Positions 1-8,163 of a stretch of 49,252 bases of DNA are shown here, in pieces. The translations under genes were made by a program, and so were the position numbers. Origin of the DNA: Paraburkholderia caffeinitolerans (lineage in GTDB: Bacteria; Pseudomonadota; Gammaproteobacteria; Burkholderiales; Burkholderiaceae); NCBI RefSeq assembly GCF_902859945.1, contig NZ_CADIKL010000054.1:1-49252 (forward strand), read 5' to 3'. The stretch's first letter is position 1; every line of letters begins with the position of its first letter. Below the pieces are notes generated by a model that saw nothing but the letters and a program-made list of their open reading frames with translations, had not been told where the DNA came from and searched no databases.

Positions 1-453
1 CATCGCCGGCAGAAGCAGCCTCATGTTATCCGCAACCTGTTTCAGGAGAAGCATGTTCGCTACGCAGCTTGATCCAATATACGCACTATTTATTGAACTG
101 GTCAGTAACAGCCCTGTGCAATCAGGGGGCGCAATCCATGTCCAGCCATTCAACACGGTTTCAGGGCGGCAGATGCGAACTTAACATGGATGTCTCCTGG
201 GCACTGTTTCCGATTGCATACCGCCGGCTTCGGCGATTTTACGAACTTGTTTCAGGGCTCCCCCTCGACGGGCGGCCCCGAAACGGTTATCCGGTGCTGA
301 TGCCAACTTGTTCAGCATCGAAACGGAACGCGGCAGCTATCCTGGACTGATATTTGTGGAAACCGCAGCGAACCGTGTCCATTTTTGTGAGACACCCTGG
401 CGGGTCTGTGCCCGTCACATCCAACTTTCACCGGATCACACCTTTCACGCGTC
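1..453. other. Gene-poor left edge of the window
   Basis: I see no convincing coding region here. Open frames are short and resemble nothing I recognise. Three loose copies of a GTTTCAGG motif occur near 38, 158 and 250, too short and too weakly conserved to call a repeat family. Confidence 0.5.
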
Positions 454-1044
454 CTAGAAGCTCACCGCCGGGCCGAGCATGACGGCGACCTGGTTTGCAG
501 TCGAAGACGGTGTTGCATTGTTGAGATCGCCCACGTCCGGGCGTGCGCCGATGATGCCCTCACCGCCTGCAGCGAGCGTCTGTCCACTCGCGTGCTGTCA
601 CGCCTGCAGGGCATAGACCGTCGTCCGCTTCGAGAAGTGGTACGACTCCTTGAGCGAAACCTGATGGTACTTTGCCGGGTCACTGATGCCGTTCGCGGAC
701 GATGCACGGGTGTAGCTGTAGCCGCCCGCGACTTCGATCGCCGGTGTGAACGTATATCGTACGACCGCGCCGTATGTGTTGAACACCACCGTGTCGGTAA
801 ACAGCGAATTCGTGCCAGGACGGTACTGAACGTTTGAGTAGTTCAGAGCACATAGCACCTTGCCCAGCGTGTGGTTGCCCTAGCGAAGATAGACGTTCGA
901 GTGACCCTTCTGGTTGTTGACGTAGGCAATGGCATCGTCGACCACACCATACAACGTTACGCTGCTCTGCGCGAATGCCGGCGACGCGACCGCCGCGACA
1001 ACCGCCGCTCCAATTAGTTTGGTACGCGAATGAAGAGTTCTTAT
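454..1044 (-). pseudogene. Decayed outer-membrane porin with internal deletion
   Basis: Reading the minus strand in one frame gives a signal peptide (VVAAVASPAFAQ), the porin N-terminus SSVTLYGVVDDAIAYVNN, then a jump straight to C-terminal beta strands (VVRYTFTPAIEVAGGYSYT, FSKRTTVYALQA) and a terminal Phe. This is the trimeric Gram-negative porin family of Burkholderia, which makes general diffusion channels. Three defects are visible. The expected ATG is ATA at 1042-1044, there is an in-frame TAG after NVYLR, and a TGA follows YALQA near 598. At about 197 codons it is roughly half the usual 350-380 residues, so the central strands are deleted. Frame is kept throughout, so decay by point mutation followed the deletion. 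Certainly non-functional. Confidence 0.85.
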
Positions 1045-1084
1045 GCAGACTCCTTCTTGATGCTTCGAATTAAGGTCATGTATT

Positions 1085-1800
1085 GCGTCTGGCGCCGCCG
1101 CCGGAACCCTTCAGCCCTGTTGCGCAGGGCCCGCGTGCCGGCATGAGCGACGTACCAGCAGCGCAATGCATAACACCGGCGCCACAGGGGCCTTGTCTCC
1201 GAATGCGAGTGCATCGTATGGAACGTCCGCGGTCAACGCGGGTTACACGTCGGCCAGCTCGGTCCAGAACATCGCGGTGGCCGCCAACTGCTGTACTCCT
1301 CGCGTTTCGGGCCGCGAGGAGCTGAGGATCTGGGCGGGGGGCTGAGCGCGATTTTTGATCTGCAGGCAGGGTTTGATCCGAACAGTGGCGCGGAGGCGTC
1401 TTCCGGACTGGTCTTTAACCAGCAGGCGTTTGTTGGGCTGCAGAACAACCAGTTTGGCACGCTGACACTCGGTCGGCAGTACACTGCCTTACTATGAACT
1501 GGTCGGACCACTTGGCCCCGCCTCTCTTCTCACGGGTGCGACCGGTGCGCCCCCGGGTGATCTGGACGGGCTGAATACGACGATCCGATCGAACAATTCC
1601 GTGGTCCTATACGTCGCCGGTCCTGTACGGATTTCAGGTCAGTGGCGTGTATGGATTTGGTGGCGTGACTAGCAGTTGGCATAGCGGCAGCACCATCAGT
1701 GCGGCAGTGAAGTACAGTACCGGGCTGTTCGCTGTGGCTGCCGGCTACCTCGCCACGGACAGTGCATTACTCCGGAGCAGGCGCCAAGGTACGTTCATGC
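1085..1800 (+). pseudogene. Second decayed porin fragment
   Basis: Plus-strand remnant of a different porin copy. Recognisable blocks are RFGPRGAEDLGGGLSAIF, QQAFVGLQNNQFGTLTLGRQ (about 1305-1480), YYELVGPLGPASLLTGATGA (about 1490) and, in yet another frame, SPVLYGFQVSGVYGFGG (about 1610). These are hallmark segments of the L3-constriction region of Burkholderia porins. At least two frameshifts separate the blocks, and neither the signal peptide nor the terminal Phe strand can be found. It lies head-to-head with the first porin remnant; both sit outside the candidate transposon and suggest relaxed selection on this flank. Confidence 0.8.
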
Positions 1801-2481
1801 ATCGATCGTCGGGCGCAATTTGAAGCCGACCCGACACAAACACCAGCGACACCGCGCCCGCGGCGGTCCCCCGCCCTGCCTGGCGCCAGATGGGCCCGAG
1901 GTAATGGAGAATGCCAACTGGGTTGAACGGCGGCGCAGGATGGTGCCCGCCAGAGCAGATCTCACGGGATTCAGATGGACGCTCGCACACGATCAGGAAG
2001 CCGTGGTCACGAAGACTCGTGATGGACTGCATGCCGGTGAGTACGATGCTGTGCGCGTCCTCGAGTCATTCAGCTCAGAAGAAAGCTGCCATGGGCGCAG
2101 ATCATGCCAAGCCAGCACGAGCGACCACCGCCGCAGGTGGCGGAATCGATTCGGGGGCGCAGCCGGCTGGCAGCGCGAGGGCAACGAGTTCGAAGCGATC
2201 GGCGATTTCGTATCGAGATGCGGTTCTAACCGGCTGAGAAGACCCGGCGACCTGCTCATCCTGGCGCAAATCCCGCTGCGCCGCATACCGCTTCCGCCGC
2301 CGGCTTCATCGCAACCGCTGGCCCTCGCAGAAGCCGCCACAGAGCCGTGAAGCCCCCCGAGCGCGCAACGTGTTCAAGTTTTCCCCGAGAACGTGATGCG
2401 TAATCGTCCCGCGAAGTGATGTTGTGTCATCCTCCCCCAATGAAAGCCCCGTGCCGCGGTTAGCCAACCAGCCCGTGTACT
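1801..2481. other. Stretch without recognisable genes
   Basis: Several overlapping open frames on both strands reach 90-176 codons, but they are mutually exclusive, rich in Arg/Pro/Ser as expected of shadow frames in GC-rich DNA, and resemble no family I know. I see no RNA gene or terminator. It ends at the repeats that mark the transposon end. Confidence 0.4.
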
Positions 2482-2504
2482 GGACTTTACTTTCCGAAAA
2501 TGCG
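2482..2504 (+). repeat. Diverged right-end-like repeat outside the left end
   Basis: This segment (GACTTTACTT, then CCGAAAATGCG) resembles the segment ending at 36574 (GACTTTACTT, then CGCGAAATGC) and has the same orientation. It may be the worn right end of a related element abutting the left end at 2521. Confidence 0.45.
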
Positions 2505-2520
2505 AACTAAACTTGCACCT

Positions 2521-2558
2521 TGTTGATGAAGCGAAGTAAAGCTGGAACTTTGCGGAGG
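2521..2558 (+). repeat. Left terminal inverted repeat
   Basis: Starts TGTTGATGAA, then GCGAAGTAAAG at 2531-2541, then CTGGAACTTTGCGG. It pairs as an inverted repeat with 36541-36578: the first five bases are identical, the 11-mer is perfect and most of the inner bases match, with one single-base gap. The repeated 11-mer is a plausible transposase (TnsB-like) binding site. The first transposition gene begins at 2560. Confidence 0.55.
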
Positions 2559-2559
2559 G

Positions 2560-3225
2560 ATGGTGGTGGCTGACGTTCGACCGGTCGATCCTGCGCTGCA
2601 GTTTGACTTTCACCCAATCGACATTCAGCGCTCAAAATGGATGCACCAGTTCCACGTCTGGAGCCCCAAGCTCTCCCGACGCCTCTTGCTTTATTCGCAC
2701 GCGGCTGTCGACTTCTGGGCCATGATGGAGTCGTACGCTTCGGTTTTGACATTCTGCGAGTATCCGGGACTTATTCTTGTCGACCAGAAACCCCGTATTG
2801 CCGATTTCGTGCTTCGTCGGGACGACGTAACCGAGTTCGTCGTCTTGGAAGCCACGCCCCTCACCGCGATCGACGCCGGGTTGCTTGAAATCCTCGATCC
2901 ATTGCCTGTCACGACCGTAAACGCTGATGCACTAAAGCCGCATCGTCAATGGATCGACAACTGGATGCGCATGTTGCCGTATGTCACAAGCAACGGCCCG
3001 TTCCTCTTGAATGAATTTCTCGACCGGATCGAACAGGGCCTGGCTTCACCGAAGCCTCTGTACGCCATCGAATACGAGGCGTTGCCAACTGATCCAGTCC
3101 TGACGCGCACCGCAGTCTTCGATCTGACTCGACGCGGTCGGCTTGTGAGCCCGGATCTGCGCGCCGACGAGATCAACAGGCATACGCGTTTCAGGCAGGC
3201 TGTGGCGACAGAGGGCGCGTCGTGA
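2560..3225 (+). CDS. tnsA: TnsA-like transposon endonuclease subunit
   Basis: 221 residues, first gene of a four-gene transposition operon. TnsA proteins are restriction-enzyme-fold nucleases that cut the 5' strands at the ends of Tn7-like elements, making transposition cut-and-paste. The layout fits: an acidic helix residue (E57 in MMES), then D82 in PRIADFVL, then the strand FVVLEAT at about 93-99. In classical TnsA the last motif ends in a catalytic Lys (QxK type); here the equivalent place reads EAT. Either the Lys has migrated or the nuclease is impaired, which would favour copy-in transposition. A purine-rich GCGGAGGG precedes the start. The stop overlaps the next start by 4 bp. The identification rests on size, position and partial motif. 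Confidence 0.6.
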   Translation: MVVADVRPVDPALQFDFHPIDIQRSKWMHQFHVWSPKLSRRLLLYSHAAVDFWAMMESYASVLTFCEYPGLILVDQKPRIADFVLRRDDVTEFVVLEATPLTAIDAGLLEILDPLPVTTVNADALKPHRQWIDNWMRMLPYVTSNGPFLLNEFLDRIEQGLASPKPLYAIEYEALPTDPVLTRTAVFDLTRRGRLVSPDLRADEINRHTRFRQAVATEGAS

Positions 3226-5165
3226 AAACGCGGGACTGCCTTACGCGTCGGGCACTCGCCCCGGAGCTGCGTGATCTGCACAGCTGGCCGACAGTCGATC
3301 CATCCGCGCTGCCGGAAGCGCGCCGGACGATTTTTCTGCGCCGTGAACAGGCGATTCGCCAGTACCTGGAAGACCGGAGCCTGACACTGATCGAGAGTGC
3401 GACCGGAATCCGGCGCGCGCAGCTATACCGCTTGCTCGCCCGCTGCACCACGCCGCATGCCGACGGACGTATCCAGGGCTTCCGCGCGCTGGTACCTCAT
3501 GTGCGCACGCGGGGCTACGTGCGTACCCGGCCCACGCAACCGACCGTCCCCGGCAAGCGGGGCGGCGCGGCGGGAGCGATGGCGCAGTTGCTCGCGCGGC
3601 ATGAGGTACTGGCCGAGTTCCTGCAAAGGCAGATCCACCTACACAAGGTCTACTTCGGCGCACGTGGCGAACTGCGCGGCCTGCGTGCAACGCACCGGGA
3701 ATTTCTCAATCGATGTCGCGAGCTGAATCTGACAGGCAGGCACTATCCCTTCAATCAGGATCTTCAGGGCATCCGCAGCCTGGCTGCAGCCATCCGTCGC
3801 CTGGTGGCTAACCAGACATTTGCACACGCGGCGCGAGCCTCAGGCGCGCAGCGCGTCCAGCCACTTCGTCCTCCACCGGATCGGATGTCGCGCCCGCCGG
3901 TCACACGTCCATTCGAAGCGGTCGAGTTCGACGGACACAAACTGGATATCCGCCTGCGCATCCGTATGACGGATCCCATTGGACTGGACAGGGATATCGA
4001 ACTTGAGCGCGTGTGGCTGCTCGTTGTCCTCGATGTATGCACGCGGGCGGTGCTGGGCTGGCACCTCGCGCTAGCCACCGAATACAACCGGCACGACGTC
4101 ATCAGGACCGTACAGGACGCCCTGCAACCCCGCCGCAAGCGGACGACCTTCTCGATTGCCGGTTTGCGTTACGAATCGCGCGCCGGGTTTATCAGCGAAG
4201 CCGTTCGCGAGGCCGAATACGCGACGTGGGACTGGCTACGCTACGACAATGCACGCAGTCACCTCGCCGGCGAGACACTCGCCACCGTATGCGACATGAT
4301 CGGGAGTCACGTCGATGCCGGCCCCTACGCGGAGCCCAACGAGCGGCCGTACATCGAACGGTTCTTCGGCACGGTTGGCAGCACGCTGTCGCATCGGCTT
4401 CCCGGTACAACAGGATCCAGCGCCCAGGATGTGCGGCGGGCCCTGTGCGATCCGGATGGCAAACGCAGCCTTCTGGTGAGCAGCGAGGAACTTGCCGAAT
4501 TACTCGACGTGAGCTTCGCGAACTACAACGGAACACCGCATGACGGTCTGGGCGGGCGCTCGCCCATTGAGATGATGCAGCATTTCGCACAGAAACCTGG
4601 CGGGCTATGGCGAACACTTGCCGAACGCTACCGGCAAAACCTGATGCTGCTGCAGCCTGTTCATGAGGCCATTGTCCGCGGCAACCTGCGTCGCGGCGTG
4701 CGTCCCTATGTCAACCTTTACGGGGTCCGGTATTCCAGCGGCGTGCTCGGAGAAGCGTCCGGACGGATCGGCAAACCGTTGCGGATATATTTCGATCCCG
4801 AGGACATGCGTGTCGTAACGGCATTTCTCGCCAGCGGTGAGGAGATCGGCCCGCTCAGGGCTGCCAGACCCTGGGACCAGACACCTCACTCGTTGCGGCT
4901 TCGTCAGGAAATCCTCAGGCTGAAACGCCTCAAGGAAATCGACTACGGCGATCTCTCCGATCCTGTAGAGGCTTACCTCAAGTATCAACGAAGCAAGTCC
5001 CGTGCGAAACAACGGCGAATGCCCCATCGCATTGCCGAAGCCGCACGTGCCGTTGAGCAGCGAGACAGGCGTGACGAAATCCCCGCGGCACCAGCATCAA
5101 CCGGATCGGACAATATCCCTGCCGTGAGCCTGCCCGAGCTCGGCAAGGGGCAGATTTTTCGCTGA
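3222..5165 (+). CDS. tnsB: TnsB/TniA-like DDE transposase
   Basis: 647-residue transposase that would bind the element ends and perform strand transfer. The start is GTG in the overlap with the upstream stop, implying translational coupling. The N-terminal ~220 residues are helical and basic (end-binding helix-turn-helix region). An integrase-core (rve) domain follows with a complete catalytic triad: D237 in VEFDGHK, D342 in RYDNARSH, E379 in PYIERFFG. A C-terminal Mu-type beta-barrel region (about 470-560) comes next, then a Lys/Arg-rich tail that in Tn7-like systems contacts the ATPase partner. The length is usual for TnsB/TniA. It looks intact. Confidence 0.88.
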   Translation: MKTRDCLTRRALAPELRDLHSWPTVDPSALPEARRTIFLRREQAIRQYLEDRSLTLIESATGIRRAQLYRLLARCTTPHADGRIQGFRALVPHVRTRGYVRTRPTQPTVPGKRGGAAGAMAQLLARHEVLAEFLQRQIHLHKVYFGARGELRGLRATHREFLNRCRELNLTGRHYPFNQDLQGIRSLAAAIRRLVANQTFAHAARASGAQRVQPLRPPPDRMSRPPVTRPFEAVEFDGHKLDIRLRIRMTDPIGLDRDIELERVWLLVVLDVCTRAVLGWHLALATEYNRHDVIRTVQDALQPRRKRTTFSIAGLRYESRAGFISEAVREAEYATWDWLRYDNARSHLAGETLATVCDMIGSHVDAGPYAEPNERPYIERFFGTVGSTLSHRLPGTTGSSAQDVRRALCDPDGKRSLLVSSEELAELLDVSFANYNGTPHDGLGGRSPIEMMQHFAQKPGGLWRTLAERYRQNLMLLQPVHEAIVRGNLRRGVRPYVNLYGVRYSSGVLGEASGRIGKPLRIYFDPEDMRVVTAFLASGEEIGPLRAARPWDQTPHSLRLRQEILRLKRLKEIDYGDLSDPVEAYLKYQRSKSRAKQRRMPHRIAEAARAVEQRDRRDEIPAAPASTGSDNIPAVSLPELGKGQIFR

Positions 5166-5167
5166 CC

Positions 5168-6115
5168 ATGACGACCGACTCATTACGGCCATCGCCGATC
5201 GATGAACATCCGGTTGTGCTGCGCAGGTATCGCATCCCGACGCCATCGATCGCGCAATTCTATGCGTTGCTGGTGCGCTGCCTGTCGTTGCGTACCGGAG
5301 CGATGGTCTATGCCCGCTCGCGGGTCGGCAAGACCTATGCGATCCTCTTTCTGGAATCACTGCTCGCTTCACAGCGGCCGGCCCTGCCGATCCTGCGCAT
5401 GCGCTGCCAGCACAAGCGCATTGCCACCGAGACAGCTTTCTTCAGCGCCCTGCTGACCATGGCCCGGCACAAGGCGAGCTCCGGCCGCGATCCGACACAG
5501 CTGCGGCACCGGCTTACACAGCGTCTGCTCGAAATCGCCGATCAGTCACAGAGCAGCGATATCCTCGTTTTCCTCGACGAAGCCCAGCATCTGGGCAGTT
5601 CCGAGTTCGAGTGGCTGCGTGACATTCACGACGAACTCGAGCTCGAAGGCGTGCGCCTTGTGACCATGCTCGTCGGCCAGCCCTCGCTGCGTGCGAGGAA
5701 GAGCATTTTCCAGCGTGATGGCGAAGAACAGATTGTCGCCCGCTTCATGACCGAAGAATTACCCTTTCACGGTGTGCGCTCCGCGCACGAGTGTTCAGCG
5801 TGTCTGCAGGGATACGATCAGGGCGAATATCCCGAGAACTCCGGCTGGACGCATACACGCTTCTTTTTCCCACGCGCCTGGGAAGCGGGCATGCGTCTGG
5901 CGGCCGAAGGCGGTGCCCTCTGGGATGCCTTCGACGACGCGCATAAACGAGCCCAGCTGGTGGGGGAGCTGGAGATACCCATGGAATTCTTCACGCGCGC
6001 GGTCCAGCACATTCTTTACCAGTGTGCAAAGCGCGATTCCACCAGTTTTGCCTTTTCCAGGGCAGTCTGGGACGAAGGTGTCGACGTGTCCGGCTATGTG
6101 CGCGCCAGGAAATGA
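5168..6115 (+). CDS. tnsC: TnsC/TniB-like AAA+ ATPase
   Basis: 315 residues. Walker A is RSRVGKTY (about 50-57) and Walker B is DILVFLDEAQ (131-140), followed by a sensor-like segment VTMLVGQPSL. In Tn7-like systems this ATPase forms filaments on target DNA, links the target selector to the transposase and enforces target immunity. It starts 2 bp after the transposase stop and overlaps the next gene by about 20 bp, so all four genes form one operon. The usual first Gly of the P-loop is replaced (ARSRVGKT), a variation also met in TniB-type ATPases. No truncation seen. Confidence 0.82.
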   Translation: MTTDSLRPSPIDEHPVVLRRYRIPTPSIAQFYALLVRCLSLRTGAMVYARSRVGKTYAILFLESLLASQRPALPILRMRCQHKRIATETAFFSALLTMARHKASSGRDPTQLRHRLTQRLLEIADQSQSSDILVFLDEAQHLGSSEFEWLRDIHDELELEGVRLVTMLVGQPSLRARKSIFQRDGEEQIVARFMTEELPFHGVRSAHECSACLQGYDQGEYPENSGWTHTRFFFPRAWEAGMRLAAEGGALWDAFDDAHKRAQLVGELEIPMEFFTRAVQHILYQCAKRDSTSFAFSRAVWDEGVDVSGYVRARK

Positions 6116-7532
6116 TGACGCCCGGCCAGTGGAAGGGGCCTTGCCCTGGCAGGAGCACAACCGGGTTTGCACCGCTCACCGGTCAACGTATACGACGCGT
6201 GCAGCATGGACTTGCGCGGTGGAGTCTGCGTGGTCGCGGTTCGCAAAATTTCAGCTGCTCAACCGCCTGAACTGGACACAACTCGACGAGGCCCTGGCAA
6301 TCCTGCCAGCAATCAATACGGGCGAAGGCATTGACCTCCGGGCGGCCGATGCCTTCAGGCTCCCGGACCTGGCCGACACCTTGCACATCGGCCCGCACGA
6401 CCTTGAAAATTCGTTTTGTACTACGAATCGTAGCGATGCGTTGCTGGATGCGGCGAGCCCGTCGCTGCGATTCTGCCTGACCTGTGCGTCGGCGGGTTTT
6501 CATGCAACGCTTTTTCAGTTTACAGCGTTCCGGCACTGCCCCATTCATGGATGCGTGCTGTGCGAGGCCTGCACGGGTTGCGGGCAGCCGCTCGCATACC
6601 GCCTCCATGCAGGGCTCGTGCGCCATCCGTATGCCTGCCCGGCCTGCGGTCGCTCCCTGCTCGCAGCAGCCTCGCTTCGCCGCCTGCGCGCAAAGGCCGG
6701 TATTGACGCGACCGGGCTGGATCGCCTGCGCGCATGGCACGACTACTTCTTCCGGTATGCGCAGTTGCTCGGCACAGGCAGGAGGCGTATGCGCGATGCG
6801 GCCGGGCAGTACCTTCCCGGCGCGGAAATCCAGGCGTGCTCGGACATTCCCCGCCGTCTCACGTTTATCGGCGAACTGGAGCGATACCTTCGCCGTCCAC
6901 CAGAGCTGCCCCGCCTCGATCCCGTACCCCGCGCCAGTGCACAAAGCGGGCGCGGCTCTCGTCCGTCAGTGTGCCCGCCGGCCCGCTTCGCCTGGGCAGC
7001 CGACTGGCCACATGTCGACCACACATGCATCATGCTGTGCGCCGTTTACAGGAAGGCGCGGAAAAATCGTGTGCGCCGTCTGGCGCGTTCGATCCGGCCC
7101 GTACAGCCAGAAGCCGACTCGGTTCGCCATTTGCCCGAATCCGGATTGCTGCTGTGCGACGGCAATACCTCTGCCCAGTCGATTGCGCTGCTGGGATGGC
7201 GCCTGTCCTGGGAGCGACGCTTCAGTATTCAGACGCTCACGCGCTGCCAGGGAGACTATCCGCCGTTTGGATTGCTTGAATGGCTGGCCTTCATGCCTGC
7301 CCATTTGCCGCCCACCGTCGACCCGCAGGACTGGCTGCACCGCCATTTCGTTCACGCACTTGAGCAGACGTGGAACGCATGGCGTGCGATCGCTTCCGGG
7401 ATGCAGGAAAGCGGTTGCTACGCCGTCTCTCCACTTCTTTTCCCCACGCGCCTGCACTGGCTGGATTATCCTGACGACGGGGATGCCATGGGCATTATGC
7501 GTTCCGCGCAAGCATGTCGTCCCGCTCCGTGA
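6096..7532 (+). CDS. tniQ: TniQ-like target-selection protein
   Basis: About 478 residues. I start it at ATG 6096, overlapping the ATPase gene by 20 bp. The centre carries Cys/His zinc ligands in the TniQ/TnsD manner: CLTC at 127-130, HCPIHGCVLC at 147-156, CTGCG at 159-163 and CPAC at 181-184. TniQ/TnsD proteins choose the insertion site and recruit the ATPase. The remainder is helical and rich in Trp/Arg, with no second motif I can name. The identification depends on the zinc pattern and on its fixed place after tnsABC. It gives no hint of which target is recognised. Confidence 0.65.
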   Translation: MCAPGNDDARPVEGALPWQEHNRVCTAHRSTYTTRAAWTCAVESAWSRFAKFQLLNRLNWTQLDEALAILPAINTGEGIDLRAADAFRLPDLADTLHIGPHDLENSFCTTNRSDALLDAASPSLRFCLTCASAGFHATLFQFTAFRHCPIHGCVLCEACTGCGQPLAYRLHAGLVRHPYACPACGRSLLAAASLRRLRAKAGIDATGLDRLRAWHDYFFRYAQLLGTGRRRMRDAAGQYLPGAEIQACSDIPRRLTFIGELERYLRRPPELPRLDPVPRASAQSGRGSRPSVCPPARFAWAADWPHVDHTCIMLCAVYRKARKNRVRRLARSIRPVQPEADSVRHLPESGLLLCDGNTSAQSIALLGWRLSWERRFSIQTLTRCQGDYPPFGLLEWLAFMPAHLPPTVDPQDWLHRHFVHALEQTWNAWRAIASGMQESGCYAVSPLLFPTRLHWLDYPDDGDAMGIMRSAQACRPAP

Positions 7533-7748
7533 GGCGGCCGATCGCGCCTGATCGGATCGCAGCGCGCACCGCCCGGCGTTCCTCGAACCGTTATGGGCGC
7601 TTTCCTCTGTCAATCGCGCGTCAGGCCCCACGGCGCCCCGCAGCCGCGCCCCAATCGCGCGCCGAGATTGCCACGTTTCGACGGACGGATTTGCAGTCAG
7701 CGATTTGACTGGCGCATGGCGGCGTCCAGGACGTGTTTCCCCTTGCCT

Positions 7749-8123
7749 TTACCAGACCGGAAACACGACGTCCGGTTGCGGCGTAAATTGAATGCCCGTG
7801 TCGGGGCACGTTACGCGACCCTTGACGGTAACCCGCTGGTTGAGGTAAGGCAGCAGGAGTGTGGGGGCTGGCCTGCCTCCCTCGCCAAGAAGGATGTCGG
7901 ACACCACCTTGTCGTTGCAGGGCGAAGTGGAGGGGCGATCCAGCATGATTGTCGTATAGTCACCCGGCGCATACTCCCCGCTGCCGCGCTGAACTGTCCC
8001 GGTGATCCAGATGTCATGTTGCAGGGGCAACGTCGGTAGCGGCGCGCTGGCTGACATGGCGTTCCCTGACCATGGTCCAGCGATCACAATTGCCGGGACC
8101 AGGATACACAATCGAGTTTTCAT
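7749..8123 (-). CDS. Secreted small protein, DUF4431-like
   Basis: 124 residues with a clear signal peptide (hydrophobic ILVPAIVIAGPWSG, then small residues before SASAPL), so probably periplasmic. The C-terminal half, PYLNQRVTVKGRVTCPDTG, resembles the short DUF4431 fold (NKxVTVKG pattern), whose function is unknown. It lies 40 bp downstream of dnaK on the same strand and is probably the last gene of the chaperone run. Two Cys in the mature part could form a disulphide. The family assignment is from memory and tentative. Confidence 0.6.
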   Translation of the reverse strand: MKTRLCILVPAIVIAGPWSGNAMSASAPLPTLPLQHDIWITGTVQRGSGEYAPGDYTTIMLDRPSTSPCNDKVVSDILLGEGGRPAPTLLLPYLNQRVTVKGRVTCPDTGIQFTPQPDVVFPVW

Positions 8124-8163
8124 GGCGCAAGCCTCCAGACGTCCAGTGACGCTCGCCGGGATG

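Noticed and set aside
38..260. Three GTTTCAGG-containing words that could seed a repeat array
   Set aside because: Spacing (about 120 and 92 bp) and flanks are not conserved; not a CRISPR or an interspersed repeat. No CRISPR array seen anywhere in the window.
1820..2350. Open frame of 176 codons on the + strand
   Set aside because: Overlapped by an equally long minus-strand frame, no ribosome-binding site, Arg/Ser-rich random-like sequence.
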